The position numbers were made by a program, and so were the translations under genes. Below the pieces are notes generated by a model. The model did not search any database, was not told the origin of the DNA, and saw only the letters and a list, made by a program, of their open reading frames with translations. Shown here piece by piece: positions 7,424 through 17,139 of a stretch of DNA of 64,000 nucleotides. Source of the stretch: Parashewanella sp965200795. Its GTDB lineage: Bacteria; Pseudomonadota; Gammaproteobacteria; Enterobacterales; Shewanellaceae. Position 1 is the stretch's first letter; each line of letters begins with the position of its first letter. Location of the stretch: assembly GCA_965200795.1 (NCBI GenBank), contig CBDAVB010000019.1, positions 27,045 to 91,044 of the forward strand, read 5' to 3'.

Positions 7424-10249
7424 TCATTTCAGCATGGCCTTTAAGAATCTGGCGGTATGAGAAACCGGATGCCCGGCCACCTGCTCCGGCGTGCCGCTGG
7501 TTAAAATCGTGCCGCCGCCTGAGCCGCCCTCAGGGCCTAAGTCGACAATCCAGTCCGCCGTTTTTATCACATCTAAGTTATGCTCAATCACCACCACCGT
7601 ATTACCCTGGGATTTCAGGCGGTGTAATACGTCGAGCAGCAGCTGAATATCCGCGAAATGCAAACCGGTCGTCGGTTCATCAAGAATATAAAGTGTCCTG
7701 CCGGTATCGCGCTTGGACAGCTCTTTGGCCAGCTTCACCCGCTGCGCCTCACCGCCGGATAATGTGGTCGCGCTCTGACCGAGCCGGATGTAAGACAATC
7801 CCACATCCGTCAGAGTCTGCAGTTTACGGGCTACCGCCGGGATCGCGTCAAAGAACTCACGGGCGTCCTCAACGGTCATCTGCAGCACTTCGTGAATATT
7901 CTTACCTTTGTAGCGCACTTCCAGCGTTTCACGGTTATAACGCTGACCGTTGCAAGAATCGCAAGGCACGTACACATCGGGCAGAAAGTGCATTTCCACT
8001 TTAATTAAACCGTCACCCTGACACGCCTCACAGCGGCCGCCTCTGACGTTAAACGAGAAACGCCCGACCTGGTAACCGCGGCTGCGGGCTTCTTGAGTAC
8101 CGGCGAACAACTCGCGGATCGGGGTAAAAATACCGGTATACGTCGCCGGGTTTGAGCGCGGCGTACGGCCGATCGGGCTTTGGTCAATATCCACCACCTT
8201 GTCGCAGTGCTCCATGCCTGACACCTCATCATAAGGAGCCGGCTCAGTGACCGTGGCTTTATTTAACGCCTTATGGGCAATGCGGTAAAAGGTGTCATTA
8301 ATTAAGGTGGATTTACCTGAGCCTGACACACCGGTCACACAGGTCATTAACCCCACCGGAATGGTTAAATTGACGTTTTTCAGGTTATTGCCGCGGGCGC
8401 CTTTTAACTCGATGACTTTTGCGGCATCAAACGGCGTACGCTCGCCTTTAACGTGAATATTCAGCTCACCGGAAAGATATTTACCCGTGAGCGACGCCTC
8501 GCATGACGTAATATCATCCAGCGAACCATCGGCAATCACCTGACCGCCGTGCACGCCGGCGCCGGGGCCGATATCAATAATGTGATCCGCCGTGCGTATC
8601 GCCTCTTCGTCGTGCTCAACCACGATAACGGTATTCCCTAAATCCCGTAACTGCCTCAGGGTATTAAGTAAGCGCTCATTATCACGCTGATGCAGACCGA
8701 TTGACGGTTCATCCAGCACGTACATCACGCCGACCAGACCGGCGCCGATTTGGCTGGCTAAGCGGATGCGCTGCGCCTCACCGCCGGATAAGGTTTCGGC
8801 GCTGCGGGACAAGTTCAGATAATTCAGGCCGACATTGACTAAGAAACCGAGACGATCCTGAATCTCTTTCAGGACTTTTTCGGCAATCCTGGCTTTCTGA
8901 CCTTCAAAAACGAGCGAGTCAAAATAATCTTTCGCCTTTCCGATCGACCAGGTGGTTAAGGCCGGTAAGTTTATATCACCGATAAATACGTTACGCGCCT
9001 CTTGTTTTAAGCGCGAGCCGCCGCAGCTCCGGCAGCTTTGAGTGTTGATAAATCTGGCCAGCTCCTCGCGCACCGCGTTACTTTCCGTTTCGCGGTAACG
9101 GCGATCCATATTGTTGAGAATGCCCTCAAACGTGTGGGTGCGGTTCACCACGTCACCTTTGTCATTGACGTATTTAAAGGTGATTTTCTGGCGGCCGGAG
9201 CCGTAAAAGATCACTTTTTTGATCTTTTCATCCAGCGCGTTAAACGGCGCTTCAATATCAAAGCCGTAGTGCTCCGCTAACGATGTCAGCATTTGAAAAT
9301 AATAAAAATTGCGTCGGTCCCAGCCGCGGATCGCCCCGCCGGCCAGGGATAAATCGCCGTTGATGACCACACGCTCAGGGTCAAAAAATTGCTGCACGCC
9401 CAGGCCGTCACAGGTTCCGCAGGCGCCCGCAGGATTATTGAACGAGAAAATCCTGGGCTCTAACTCGGTCATCGAGTAACCGCAGTGCGGACAGGCGAAA
9501 TTGGCCGAGAAAATAAGCGGCTGATGGTCAGTTTCATCCATTGATACCACACGCGCGATACCGCCGGAAAGCGCTAACGCCGTTTCAAATGACTCCGCCA
9601 GACGCTGTTTTAAATCCTCACGCACTTTAAAGCGGTCAACCACCACTTCTATGGTGTGTTTTACGTGAAGATCCAATACCGGCGGGTCGGATAAGTCACA
9701 CACATCGCCGTCAATCCGGGCGCGAAGGTAGCCTTGCGCCGCCAGGCTTTCGAGCAGTTTGACGTGCTCACCTTTACGGCCGTTAACCACGGGCGCTAAC
9801 AGCATCTGACGACTGCCTTGCGGCAGTTCTGATACCTTATCCACCATCTGGCTGACGGTTTGCGCGGTCAGCGCCTGACCGTGAGTCGGACAGCGGGGCT
9901 CACCGACCCGGGCGTACAGCAGACGCAGATAATCGTAGATTTCGGTGATGGTTCCGACCGTGGAGCGCGGGTTATGAGACGTTGATTTCTGCTCAATGGA
10001 AATCGCCGGGCTTAATCCTTCGATATGATCGACATCAGGCTTTTCCATCAGACTTAAAAACTGTCTGGCGTAAGCCGATAAGGACTCGACATAACGGCGC
10101 TGACCTTCCGCGTAAAGCGTATCGAACGCTAAAGATGACTTACCGGATCCGGAAAGGCCTGTAATCACAATCAGGTTATCCCGGGGAATGGTTAAATTAA
10201 TGTTCTTAAGATTGTGGGTTCTGGCGCCGCGCACTTCAATCTTATCCAT
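7424..10249 (-). CDS. uvrA: UvrABC excinuclease subunit A
   Basis: Full length at 941 residues. Two ABC ATPase modules are visible: Walker A GLSGSGKS near residue 33 and GVSGSGKS near 640, with signature motifs LSGGEAQRIRLA and LSGGEAQRVKLA. Zinc-finger cysteines lie in CPHCGYS...CGTCDGLG and CEACQGDG...CDSCNGQ. UvrA finds DNA damage and loads UvrB in nucleotide excision repair. The start MDKIEVRGARTHNLKN is the usual one and has an AGAGAG site upstream. The gene stands alone. Confidence 0.97.
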   Translation of the reverse strand: MDKIEVRGARTHNLKNINLTIPRDNLIVITGLSGSGKSSLAFDTLYAEGQRRYVESLSAYARQFLSLMEKPDVDHIEGLSPAISIEQKSTSHNPRSTVGTITEIYDYLRLLYARVGEPRCPTHGQALTAQTVSQMVDKVSELPQGSRQMLLAPVVNGRKGEHVKLLESLAAQGYLRARIDGDVCDLSDPPVLDLHVKHTIEVVVDRFKVREDLKQRLAESFETALALSGGIARVVSMDETDHQPLIFSANFACPHCGYSMTELEPRIFSFNNPAGACGTCDGLGVQQFFDPERVVINGDLSLAGGAIRGWDRRNFYYFQMLTSLAEHYGFDIEAPFNALDEKIKKVIFYGSGRQKITFKYVNDKGDVVNRTHTFEGILNNMDRRYRETESNAVREELARFINTQSCRSCGGSRLKQEARNVFIGDINLPALTTWSIGKAKDYFDSLVFEGQKARIAEKVLKEIQDRLGFLVNVGLNYLNLSRSAETLSGGEAQRIRLASQIGAGLVGVMYVLDEPSIGLHQRDNERLLNTLRQLRDLGNTVIVVEHDEEAIRTADHIIDIGPGAGVHGGQVIADGSLDDITSCEASLTGKYLSGELNIHVKGERTPFDAAKVIELKGARGNNLKNVNLTIPVGLMTCVTGVSGSGKSTLINDTFYRIAHKALNKATVTEPAPYDEVSGMEHCDKVVDIDQSPIGRTPRSNPATYTGIFTPIRELFAGTQEARSRGYQVGRFSFNVRGGRCEACQGDGLIKVEMHFLPDVYVPCDSCNGQRYNRETLEVRYKGKNIHEVLQMTVEDAREFFDAIPAVARKLQTLTDVGLSYIRLGQSATTLSGGEAQRVKLAKELSKRDTGRTLYILDEPTTGLHFADIQLLLDVLHRLKSQGNTVVVIEHNLDVIKTADWIVDLGPEGGSGGGTILTSGTPEQVAGHPVSHTARFLKAMLK

Positions 10250-10319
10250 TGAACTCTCTTATTATGCTGCTGATTTAAGGAAGCATAGTATGCCACTGAG
10301 CCACTTCGGGTTAAACCTG

Positions 10320-10382
10320 TAAGTACCCGGTGATAAGTTTTTTCACTTTTCCGACGTCCGGCTTAAGCGCTTCGTGTCGTTA
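10320..10382. repeat. Interspersed repeat family 1, left half only
   Basis: Begins AAGTACCCGGTGATAAGTTT and runs through TTTCACTTTTCCGACGTCCG to about 10382, where similarity stops. The core and right terminus are missing, so this is a truncated copy in the uvrA/ankyrin gap. Confidence 0.75.
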
Positions 10383-10543
10383 AAAACTATCAAGGACAGT
10401 AACTCAACTCCCCCTTTAATCATTAAAGGACTTGATGTCACTATATTAACTATTAACATTAACTCGTTTTAATCCGGCGTTGATTGCAATCGGTTATCTG
10501 ATTGTTTTATCGTGGATGAAATTTCCCTTTTATAACAGCTGTT

Positions 10544-12763
10544 ATGACGTTTACTATTTCGCGGGCTCAGCCGCAAGCTCAGCTTTATCATTACCACCAC
10601 CTTTTACACTGTCCTGTTAACGCGGCCGGGGCGGACACGGATATTGATTTAAAAGACCTGCCTCTGTATCCGACTTATAATTGTGAGTCAATGTCACACT
10701 ATATCAACGAGCAGGGTTCCTATAAACTCAGATTATATTATCACAAGCTGATAGTTGAGTTCGTCAACTGGATAAAAGCAAACTACGCCCGCCCGAAAAA
10801 CACCGCGGCTTTGTTTTACAGGTTCGAAAGAAGTCTGTTTTCAGAGAGAGATGATAATAATCCCTTATATCCGATCGTTTTCGGTAGAGGCAGAGTTGAT
10901 CTTGAAATTATTCTCAGGTTACTCGCAGATGAGAAAATTCCGCTGGATGTAAGAGTGAGCGCCTGCGAAAATGTCGCTCAGGGTATAAATAAATGTTCAC
11001 AGGGCGTTTTCGCGGAACTTCAGTTCAGCAGTATGAACCTGCGTTACGCGAAACTCGGAATTTTGGGTATTGTTCAGAATATTCGTGTTGAACAGGCTCG
11101 ATCCCTCGCTCTTCGGTCACTTGAGCAAGCAGACTATAGAGGAGGTGTATTCGAAGAGCACGCGGTTAACGCTCTTACCAATCACGCGGCTAAAAAGTTT
11201 AAATGCGGTTTACCCCTAATAGAAGATCAATATTGTCAAAATTACGAAATTACGCGTAATGTCATGACATCAAAAGTAATTAAGCAGTACGAAACACTAT
11301 TAAGCATTTACTTATCGCCGGCGGCGATTTTTCAATGTCTGGTCAGTAAAAGCCTCGACGCTTTCGTACAAGCTTTCCACAATTGTAATACATATCCGGG
11401 GCGCAGCTATTCATTAGAGCAATTACCGACAGGAGAAATCTTTGAGCAAATCAAAGTAACAACAAAATACGTACAACCGTTAATCAATGGCTTTGAGTTA
11501 GACTTTAGCCTGATTATCGAGCAAGTACCGGATTCAGACCCCGCTCTTTACAGGATATCGTTAACACAGTTACGGCCCGTTATCGTAAAGTTGATTCTGA
11601 ACAATCTGTATGTTTTGCATAACGAAGAGGGACGGGCGCTTCACAATGTTGATGAAAAGAGCTGGGATATAAATCAAAGTATCCCGCCCCGTGAAAATTG
11701 TGTCATAAAGGACAGATTACTGCTTGACAGAGGAATGCGTTTTTGTATTGAGAGAGACGGGAAAAAACACCCGGTAAAGCTCACGGATCTCAGCAAATTA
11801 GATTTAGGTGATTTCTCTGACGAAGAATTGTACAGCCTTACAGCTGAAGCGCAGATAAATACGACGGAACTGAAAGAATTAACTTTTTTTTACCGCAAAC
11901 AGTTCCTTAGCCTCCCCAAAGAACGACAAAAACTCATAAAACCTATCTTACTTGAATATATGGGCAACCCGGAAAATACCGCGACGTTTCAGAGAATAAG
12001 CGTTCGAATCAAAAGTGATCAACCGCCGGAAACGGAAGAATGGGCTTACCTGAAATTCGCTGAAAAAAATAAGGTGCTGCCGGCGGCGATATCCGTGGCA
12101 ATGATTGAATATGATTATTTTAAACATCCTTTCCTTTCAGACAGTGATTCAAAACTATTCAATAGCTTAGATTATTTAGAGCAAGCCTCAGAACGCTTTC
12201 TGAAGAAAGTCTTTACCCGCCAGCGGTTAGAAGAATTGGTTATTTCCGCTGTCGACCGTGATCATGCCGGCGCTTTAACGGCTCTGTCAGCGGCGACAGA
12301 CATAAAAACCATCTATCAGACCAGGCGTTGTGATACGCAGGGGCTTTTCAGGACCTCACTTAATTTAAACCTGGTGCAGCTCTGCGTTTTTGAGGGAAAA
12401 CATCACTGCCTGAAAGCCGTACTGACCACGTTTGAAAACAATCTTGAAGACACTTGTTGTCATCTGTGGCCTTGCACGGCGCTCCACCTGGCCGTAATTA
12501 AAAAAAACCATCGGGCAATCGAGTCACTCGTTAATGCCGGCGCGGATATTAACGCGCAATCTAAAAAAGGGTATACGCCTTTACACTGGGCGGTAGCTTA
12601 CAGAGACCCGAAGTCACTGACGTCGCTTATTGAAACGGCAGAAAGCACACATAAGGAATTAAACCCGAAGATAAGAGATAATAAGGGTAATACCGCCGAA
12701 GATCTTGCGAAAAGCTCACCCGAACTATTGCAGGTTATCTTGCAATCACTTAGTCGGTACTGA
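10544..12763 (+). CDS. Ankyrin-repeat protein, C-terminus cut off by an insertion sequence
   Basis: A 739-residue protein. The first 600 residues are not recognised; they are mixed helix/strand with no signal peptide or membrane segment. Ankyrin repeats occupy about residues 640-735 (TALHLAVIKKNHRAIESLVNAG, then TPLHWAVAY and a degenerate third repeat GNTAEDLAKSSPE). The final residues SRY and the stop codon come from the end of the IS5-type element that begins at 12752. Removing that element and its 4-bp target duplication lets the frame continue for 26 codons at 15565. Ankyrin proteins of host-associated bacteria often act on host proteins; that role is inferred here. The start lacks a strong ribosome site, so a later start is possible. 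Confidence 0.8.
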   Translation: MTFTISRAQPQAQLYHYHHLLHCPVNAAGADTDIDLKDLPLYPTYNCESMSHYINEQGSYKLRLYYHKLIVEFVNWIKANYARPKNTAALFYRFERSLFSERDDNNPLYPIVFGRGRVDLEIILRLLADEKIPLDVRVSACENVAQGINKCSQGVFAELQFSSMNLRYAKLGILGIVQNIRVEQARSLALRSLEQADYRGGVFEEHAVNALTNHAAKKFKCGLPLIEDQYCQNYEITRNVMTSKVIKQYETLLSIYLSPAAIFQCLVSKSLDAFVQAFHNCNTYPGRSYSLEQLPTGEIFEQIKVTTKYVQPLINGFELDFSLIIEQVPDSDPALYRISLTQLRPVIVKLILNNLYVLHNEEGRALHNVDEKSWDINQSIPPRENCVIKDRLLLDRGMRFCIERDGKKHPVKLTDLSKLDLGDFSDEELYSLTAEAQINTTELKELTFFYRKQFLSLPKERQKLIKPILLEYMGNPENTATFQRISVRIKSDQPPETEEWAYLKFAEKNKVLPAAISVAMIEYDYFKHPFLSDSDSKLFNSLDYLEQASERFLKKVFTRQRLEELVISAVDRDHAGALTALSAATDIKTIYQTRRCDTQGLFRTSLNLNLVQLCVFEGKHHCLKAVLTTFENNLEDTCCHLWPCTALHLAVIKKNHRAIESLVNAGADINAQSKKGYTPLHWAVAYRDPKSLTSLIETAESTHKELNPKIRDNKGNTAEDLAKSSPELLQVILQSLSRY

Positions 12764-12835
12764 AAAACATAACTTCAAGATTTAAAATGTACGGCATCTG
12801 ATTTACGCAAAATTCAGAGCCGTACCCAAAAGCAG

Positions 12836-14116
12836 GGTAGTGTTTAGAAATCTGTGTCATTTCGGTAAAATGTCAAAAACAGGAATGACATAATGACTCA
12901 AAATTTCGATTTCAATAAAGCTTTAGAACAACTTCAATCAGGTAAAGGTTTAACTGGTGCGGATGGTGTTCTCACCCCTTTAATCAAACAACTAACAGAA
13001 GCAGCGCTTAAAGCAGAACTTGATCAACATTTAGACTCAGATCTTGAGCCCAATCGAAGAAATGGTTTTAGTAAAAAAACCGTTAAATCTTCAGTTGGCG
13101 AATTTGAGTTAGAAACGCCAAGAGACAGAGCCGGCAACTTTGAGCCTCAGCTTGTCAAAAAAAATCAAACTAAGCTCTCTGATGAAATTGATCGTAAGAT
13201 TTTGTCAATGTTTTCAATGGGTATGAGTTATCGTGATATCAAATCTCATGTGGCTGATTTGTATGGTTTAGAGCTTTCAGAAGCCAGTTTGACGGCTGTG
13301 ACCGATCAGCTTATTCCTCAGCTCAAAGAATGGCAGCAACGCAGTTTAGACGAGGTCTATCCAATTATTTGGCTGGATGCGATTCACTATAAAGTCAAAG
13401 ACAATGGTCGCTATGTCAGTAAGGCTATTTACACGATTCTAGGCGTTAATCTCGAAGGTAAGAAAGAGTTACTTGGCCTGTATCTTTCAGAGTCAGAAGG
13501 TGCTAATTATTGGCTTTCGGTACTGACCGATCTTCATAATCGTGGTGTTAAGGATATCTTAATTGCTTGTGTTGACGGGTTAAACGGTTTTCCTGAAGCT
13601 ATTGCCAGCATTTACCCGGAGACAGAAGTTCAGCTTTGCGTAATTCATCAGGTACGCAACTCAATGAAGTATGTGGCATCTAAGCATCAAAAGGCGTTTA
13701 TGGCTGATTTAAAGCCGGTTTACAGAGCGACATGCTGAAACGGCTTTAGATGAGCTGGAAAACAAATGGGGTAGCCAGTATCCAATCGTTATCGACTCTT
13801 GGCGCAGAAAGTGGGAGAACTTGTCCGTTTACTTCAAATATCCAGAATATGTACGTCGAGTGATTTACACGACCAATGCGATTGAAGCCGTACATCGCCA
13901 GTTTAGGAAACTCACCAAAACAAAAGGGGCATTTCCAAATGAAAACAGCTTGCTAAAATTGCTTTATGCGGGAATATTGAATGCCTCTAAAAAGTGGACA
14001 ATGCCAGTCCAAAATTGGAGGCTAGCATTGTCACAATTTGCAATCCATTTTGAAGGCAGATTGGATAACGTATTAGAAATTTAGAATTTAGGCTGACACA
14101 GAATTTTGAACGCCCT
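12836..14116 (+). mobile_element. IS256-family insertion sequence nested in the IS5-type element
   Basis: About 1281 bp. It is flanked by the 9-bp direct repeat CAAAAGCAG (12827-12835 and 14117-14125), a duplication size usual for IS256 elements. Imperfect terminal inverted repeats share TCTGTGTCA (left GTTTAGAAATCTGTGTCA, right complement GTTCAAAATTCTGTGTCA). Comparison with the uninterrupted IS5-type copy at 57440-57475 shows exactly where it inserted. Confidence 0.92.
12893..14084 (+). pseudogene. IS256-family transposase, frameshifted
   Basis: Mutator-like DDE transposase. The first segment (12893-13738) holds IIWLDAIHYKVKDNG with the first Asp and CVDGLNGFPEAI with the second Asp. It ends early at VYRATC. 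The second segment resumes in another frame with AETALDELENKWG (about 13735) and TTNAIEAVHRQFRK, which carries the catalytic Glu, ending at 14084. A small deletion near 13730 explains the shift, since family members read continuously through this point. The two pieces together are close to the family length of about 400 residues. No slippery heptamer is evident at the junction, so this is probably inactive. Confidence 0.88.
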
Positions 14117-15447
14117 CAAAAGCAGCATTTCTTATATTTCGCATCAATTTCACTACAAAATAGCCAAAACTCACCATCTTTTTCGAGCAAAGAGAAAATG
14201 GCTAACCACTTTCTCAAGTTCCAGGCACACGCAGCCATTAGAAGGTTTATTGAGTCGCCAACACTGCCCTTTAACCAGTTCTTACACAGCCTAAAATCAC
14301 TCTTCAAATGCCCGATTACTGGTTCAATTGTTGCCCGTTTTTTACAGAGTTCACTTTTGCGTTTTCTCTTTGCTTGCGAGTCCCGTTTTAATGGCCGGCT
14401 AGGGATAACAACTTCTTGGTCAACATACTGCATACACCCTTTATAGCCTTTATCTACAACGGCTGTAGTGATTTTACTCTTTCGGTGTTTATGGGCATGG
14501 TCAAGTGCAGGCTTAAGCAATTTTGAGTCGTGTTCATGTTTGTCATGACTGGTTACACCAATGATTAATTGACTCTGCTCTGTGAGCACGACAGAAGCCT
14601 TTTTACCATACTCGTATGGCTTATGGTCTTTGCCTTTCCCTACGCAGTAAACATCGGGTTCATGAAGGCTGTAAATCTTGTTCTTGTCTTTACGTTGCTG
14701 TGTAATGGCTTTTTCATAATTGGAAAAATTCTCTTTTTGTAAATCAAGGACATCTTGTGGAAGTTTGCGTTGTAGCTCCCTTAAAAGCTTACCTGCGATA
14801 ACACGTAACCTTTTTAACGCTCTTCTGGCTTTGCTTCGATTTTTGGCATGTCTAAAGCTTCGACAGTCAATGCGTAGCTGTTTGACTTCTTTGACATAAG
14901 TACGTCTTTGCTTGATCCCAAATACTTTGGCAAGTTTATTGAGTCGGTTAACCACCTTGATGGCAAGTTTGCTATCTGTCGGATAAGTAATGGCTTTTTC
15001 TTGGACGGTTGTATCAACGTACACGGTGTCATCTTCAGCTTTGTCACCGTGTAAAGCCACAGATAATGCAAAGATTTTTTCACAGCCTTTTTCACCGATG
15101 CGCTTACGAAAAACACTGAGTTCACTGGCATCACAAGGGCGTGCTGTTTGAAACTCTGTCTCACCACAAAACACTTGAAAATACACGTTCATCAGCCATT
15201 GTTCGACCAGAGCTTCATCGCTCAATTTGTAGAGCTGCTTGAGTATTAGCAAACCGCACATCAACCGAATTGGCTTCGCTTTACGGCCTAATTTTTTGTA
15301 TAACGGCTTGAACTCTTCTTCCAACGCTCGCCAATCAAAGGCATTAGCTAAAATGAGTAAAGGGTGAGTTTGCAGAAGTTGGTCTGTGATATTAAACAGA
15401 CTGGCATGAGGTAAATTTGACGGGCTTTCTTTGAGCATTTTTAGCAC
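14116..15447 (-). CDS. IS5-type transposase (DDE)
   Basis: A 443-residue transposase of the IS5/IS1182 type. Catalytic residues lie in VYVDTTVQEKAITYPTDSKL (Asp), TAVVDKGYKG (Asp) and ATIEPVIGHLKSD (Glu). The GTG at 15447 and the ATG three codons later are both possible starts. The last codons KKCCF plus stop differ from copy 2, where reading continues WVRF; here the TGA is created at the junction with the IS256-type element, costing only four residues. The catalytic core is intact, but the element's right end is separated by 1.3 kb, so mobility is doubtful. Confidence 0.88.
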   Translation of the reverse strand: MLKMLKESPSNLPHASLFNITDQLLQTHPLLILANAFDWRALEEEFKPLYKKLGRKAKPIRLMCGLLILKQLYKLSDEALVEQWLMNVYFQVFCGETEFQTARPCDASELSVFRKRIGEKGCEKIFALSVALHGDKAEDDTVYVDTTVQEKAITYPTDSKLAIKVVNRLNKLAKVFGIKQRRTYVKEVKQLRIDCRSFRHAKNRSKARRALKRLRVIAGKLLRELQRKLPQDVLDLQKENFSNYEKAITQQRKDKNKIYSLHEPDVYCVGKGKDHKPYEYGKKASVVLTEQSQLIIGVTSHDKHEHDSKLLKPALDHAHKHRKSKITTAVVDKGYKGCMQYVDQEVVIPSRPLKRDSQAKRKRKSELCKKRATIEPVIGHLKSDFRLCKNWLKGSVGDSINLLMAACAWNLRKWLAIFSLLEKDGEFWLFCSEIDAKYKKCCF

Positions 15448-15564
15448 CCAAAACGACCAGAAACCGTAGGTTCACTATATCATTTCTGGTCGAAATTGAA
15501 TGCATTAAATAGCTATATTTTATTAGCGATCAGAATGTTAGATGTTTTTCATGGCCGACTAATT

Positions 15565-15645
15565 ATCCATGAAACGGTTAACAGTTATGTGGACGTTCAA
15601 TTACCTGAAACAAAAACTGAAAACAGCCCGACAGCCGAAGAGTAA
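15565..15645 (+). pseudogene. Detached 3' end of the ankyrin gene
   Basis: After the IS5-type element and its 4-bp duplication, the frame of the ankyrin gene resumes exactly (ATC CAT GAA ACG ...) and runs 26 codons to TAA, encoding IHETVNSYVDVQLPETKTEN and a short acidic tail. This rebuilds a protein of about 760 residues. The frame agreement is the evidence; there is no homology search behind it. Confidence 0.65.
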
Positions 15646-15910
15646 GCCTTAATACCGGTTAACCGGGGAGCGGTAACTTCATTCTCCGTGCCTTGATATC
15701 GCCAATGTTAAGAAGTAACAAACCGGGAAGTTATTTCGGACAATTCCTAAAGATGAAGGTTCAATTAACTCTTGTTCATAAAGAGGATTAATCAAGTAAA
15801 AATTCGTAGTATAAGCGTGAAAGTAAAAATCAGAACATGATAAAACATCACCGTGACATAGGTTGTGGTCGTTACTGAGAGTTAACGTCGCGGCTTCCGC
15901 AAGCTAAAGA

Positions 15911-16066
15911 TAAGTACATGACGGGTTTTTCGATAATTTAACGTTCAGATTAAGTACTCCGCGAGGGGTTCTCATGCGCTGATACCGGCAGTCTTTCAGC
16001 AAGACTGACGCCGCAGAGTGCTTAAGCCGGGTGTCGGAAAAGTCAAAAATTTATAGCCGGGTACTC
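15911..16066. repeat. Interspersed repeat family 1, complete copy (inverted orientation)
   Basis: Starts TAAGTACATGACGGGTTTTT and ends AAAAATTTATAGCCGGGTAC. The core ACCGGCAGTCTTTCAGCAAG is the complement of the core seen in plus-oriented copies. The 15646-16238 gap also holds a GGGAAGTTATTTCGGACAAT block (15724) similar to one near 23085. Otherwise I see no gene in it. Confidence 0.8.
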
Positions 16067-16238
16067 ATTGACTCACCTGAACACAACTTATTGAGTCGTA
16101 TCGGCGGTGATCTGTTCGGGGGTTGAGCGGGTATCGGGTAGAGTCCGGCCTCGGAAAACGGGGTTGCGGAGTTCAGGTGACCGCTCAAAATTAACACATT
16201 TAAAATTCGTATGAATTATTTATTTAAGCGGTGAAAAT

Positions 16239-16835
16239 ATGACAAGTAAAATAGACTTCGCAGTCATTGACGATTTTATACAAGCACTGGATAACTATAT
16301 TCAAGAGAGCCTGAACCAGGAAAAGTTACCAGCGCTAAATGACGGACAAGAGCTCGCGCTGGAAGCCGAAAACGGTGATATAAAAAAATGGATTGTAGTA
16401 AAAGGCTCCGGTGAGGTTAAGGTATCTTTTAACGGAGAAACTGATCAAGACCTGAGTGCCGTTTTAAATAAAGGTATTTTTAAGGTTTTTTTTGAAAATA
16501 TTGACCAAATAGCAGCTGCTATAAAGCCTGATTATACACAAACCGGCAAAGATACGGATGAGCCTGACGGAAATGGAATTTTAAAGAACATCACTGATTT
16601 TATAAGTGGAAAAAACAAATGCAAAGAGCATCTGAAAAAAGCGCTTCAAGAATTTACCATAGCTCAAAATAATATTGATGAAGCCCGTCACAATCTAGGT
16701 GATTTAAGTGACTGTATTGACAAAACCCAACAACAATTAAATGGCATAAAAGCAAGACTAAAACAAGAAAGCGTCCGCTCGCAGCAAATACGCGAGAAAT
16801 ACAGGCTTGATAACGACGTTAAGTCCGGAAAATAA
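16239..16835 (+). CDS. Hypothetical protein with C-terminal coiled coil (198 aa)
   Basis: Not recognised. The N-terminal 90 residues look like a small alpha/beta domain (helical start VIDDFIQALDNYIQESL, strands WIVVKGSGEVKVSFNG). Residues 110-190 are helical with heptad-like spacing and many Gln/Lys/Glu (AQNNIDEARHNLGDLSDCI). No signal peptide. The stop codon TAA is also the first three bases of an interspersed repeat, so the repeat may have set the C-terminus. AGCGGTGA precedes the ATG. Its AT-rich composition and isolation match the other candidate effectors here. Confidence 0.7.
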   Translation: MTSKIDFAVIDDFIQALDNYIQESLNQEKLPALNDGQELALEAENGDIKKWIVVKGSGEVKVSFNGETDQDLSAVLNKGIFKVFFENIDQIAAAIKPDYTQTGKDTDEPDGNGILKNITDFISGKNKCKEHLKKALQEFTIAQNNIDEARHNLGDLSDCIDKTQQQLNGIKARLKQESVRSQQIREKYRLDNDVKSGK

Positions 16836-16912
16836 GTACCCGGCCGTAATTTTCATTTTTCTGACGTCCGTATTAAGCGCTCCGCGGCGTTACTTTTGCC
16901 TGAGCCTAAAAT
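16833..16912. repeat. Interspersed repeat family 1, left half only
   Basis: TAAGTACCCGGCCGTAATTT, then CATTTTTCTGACGTCCGTAT and GCGGCGTTACTTTTGCCTGA, ending near 16912 without the right half. The leading TAA terminates the upstream gene. No gene is seen from here to 17139. Confidence 0.75.
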
Positions 16913-17139
16913 GAAAACAGGACAGTACGGCAGGCCGATGAGTGCGCTAAAAGCGGCCATAAAATGCCTGTTGTCCTTGTTTAGTTTTATCTTGTCTGAA
17001 AAATAATATTGATGCGCCGTTTATCATCAAAATCAGAGTCATCTCCGGGACTGAAGTTGTCATCAAAGTTCCTTTTAAAGCCGTATCGCCGTGTAGTTAT
17101 GTTTTTTACTATACCCCAACAGCGGCAGCGAACAGGGAG

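Larger units (their letters stand above)
12752..15560 (-). mobile_element. IS5-type insertion sequence, copy 1, interrupted by IS256-type element
   Basis: The ends are inverted repeats: AGTCGGTACTGAAAAACAT at 12752 and the complement of AGTCGGCCATGAAAAACAT ending at 15560. The flanking tetramers actt (12748-12751) and aatt (15561-15564) are an imperfect 4-bp target duplication. The same element occurs on the plus strand at 56021-57530 with a perfect ATTT duplication, which fixes these boundaries. Without the nested IS256-type element and its 9-bp duplication it would be about 1.52 kb. It disrupts the ankyrin gene to its left. Confidence 0.9.

Noticed and set aside
13720..13740. Programmed frameshift in the IS256-type transposase
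   Set aside because: There is no slippery sequence at the junction. Compared with family members, several codons are missing, which indicates a deletion.
12893..15447. Composite transposon made of the IS256-type and IS5-type elements
   Set aside because: The direct repeats show one element inserted in the other, not two copies flanking cargo.
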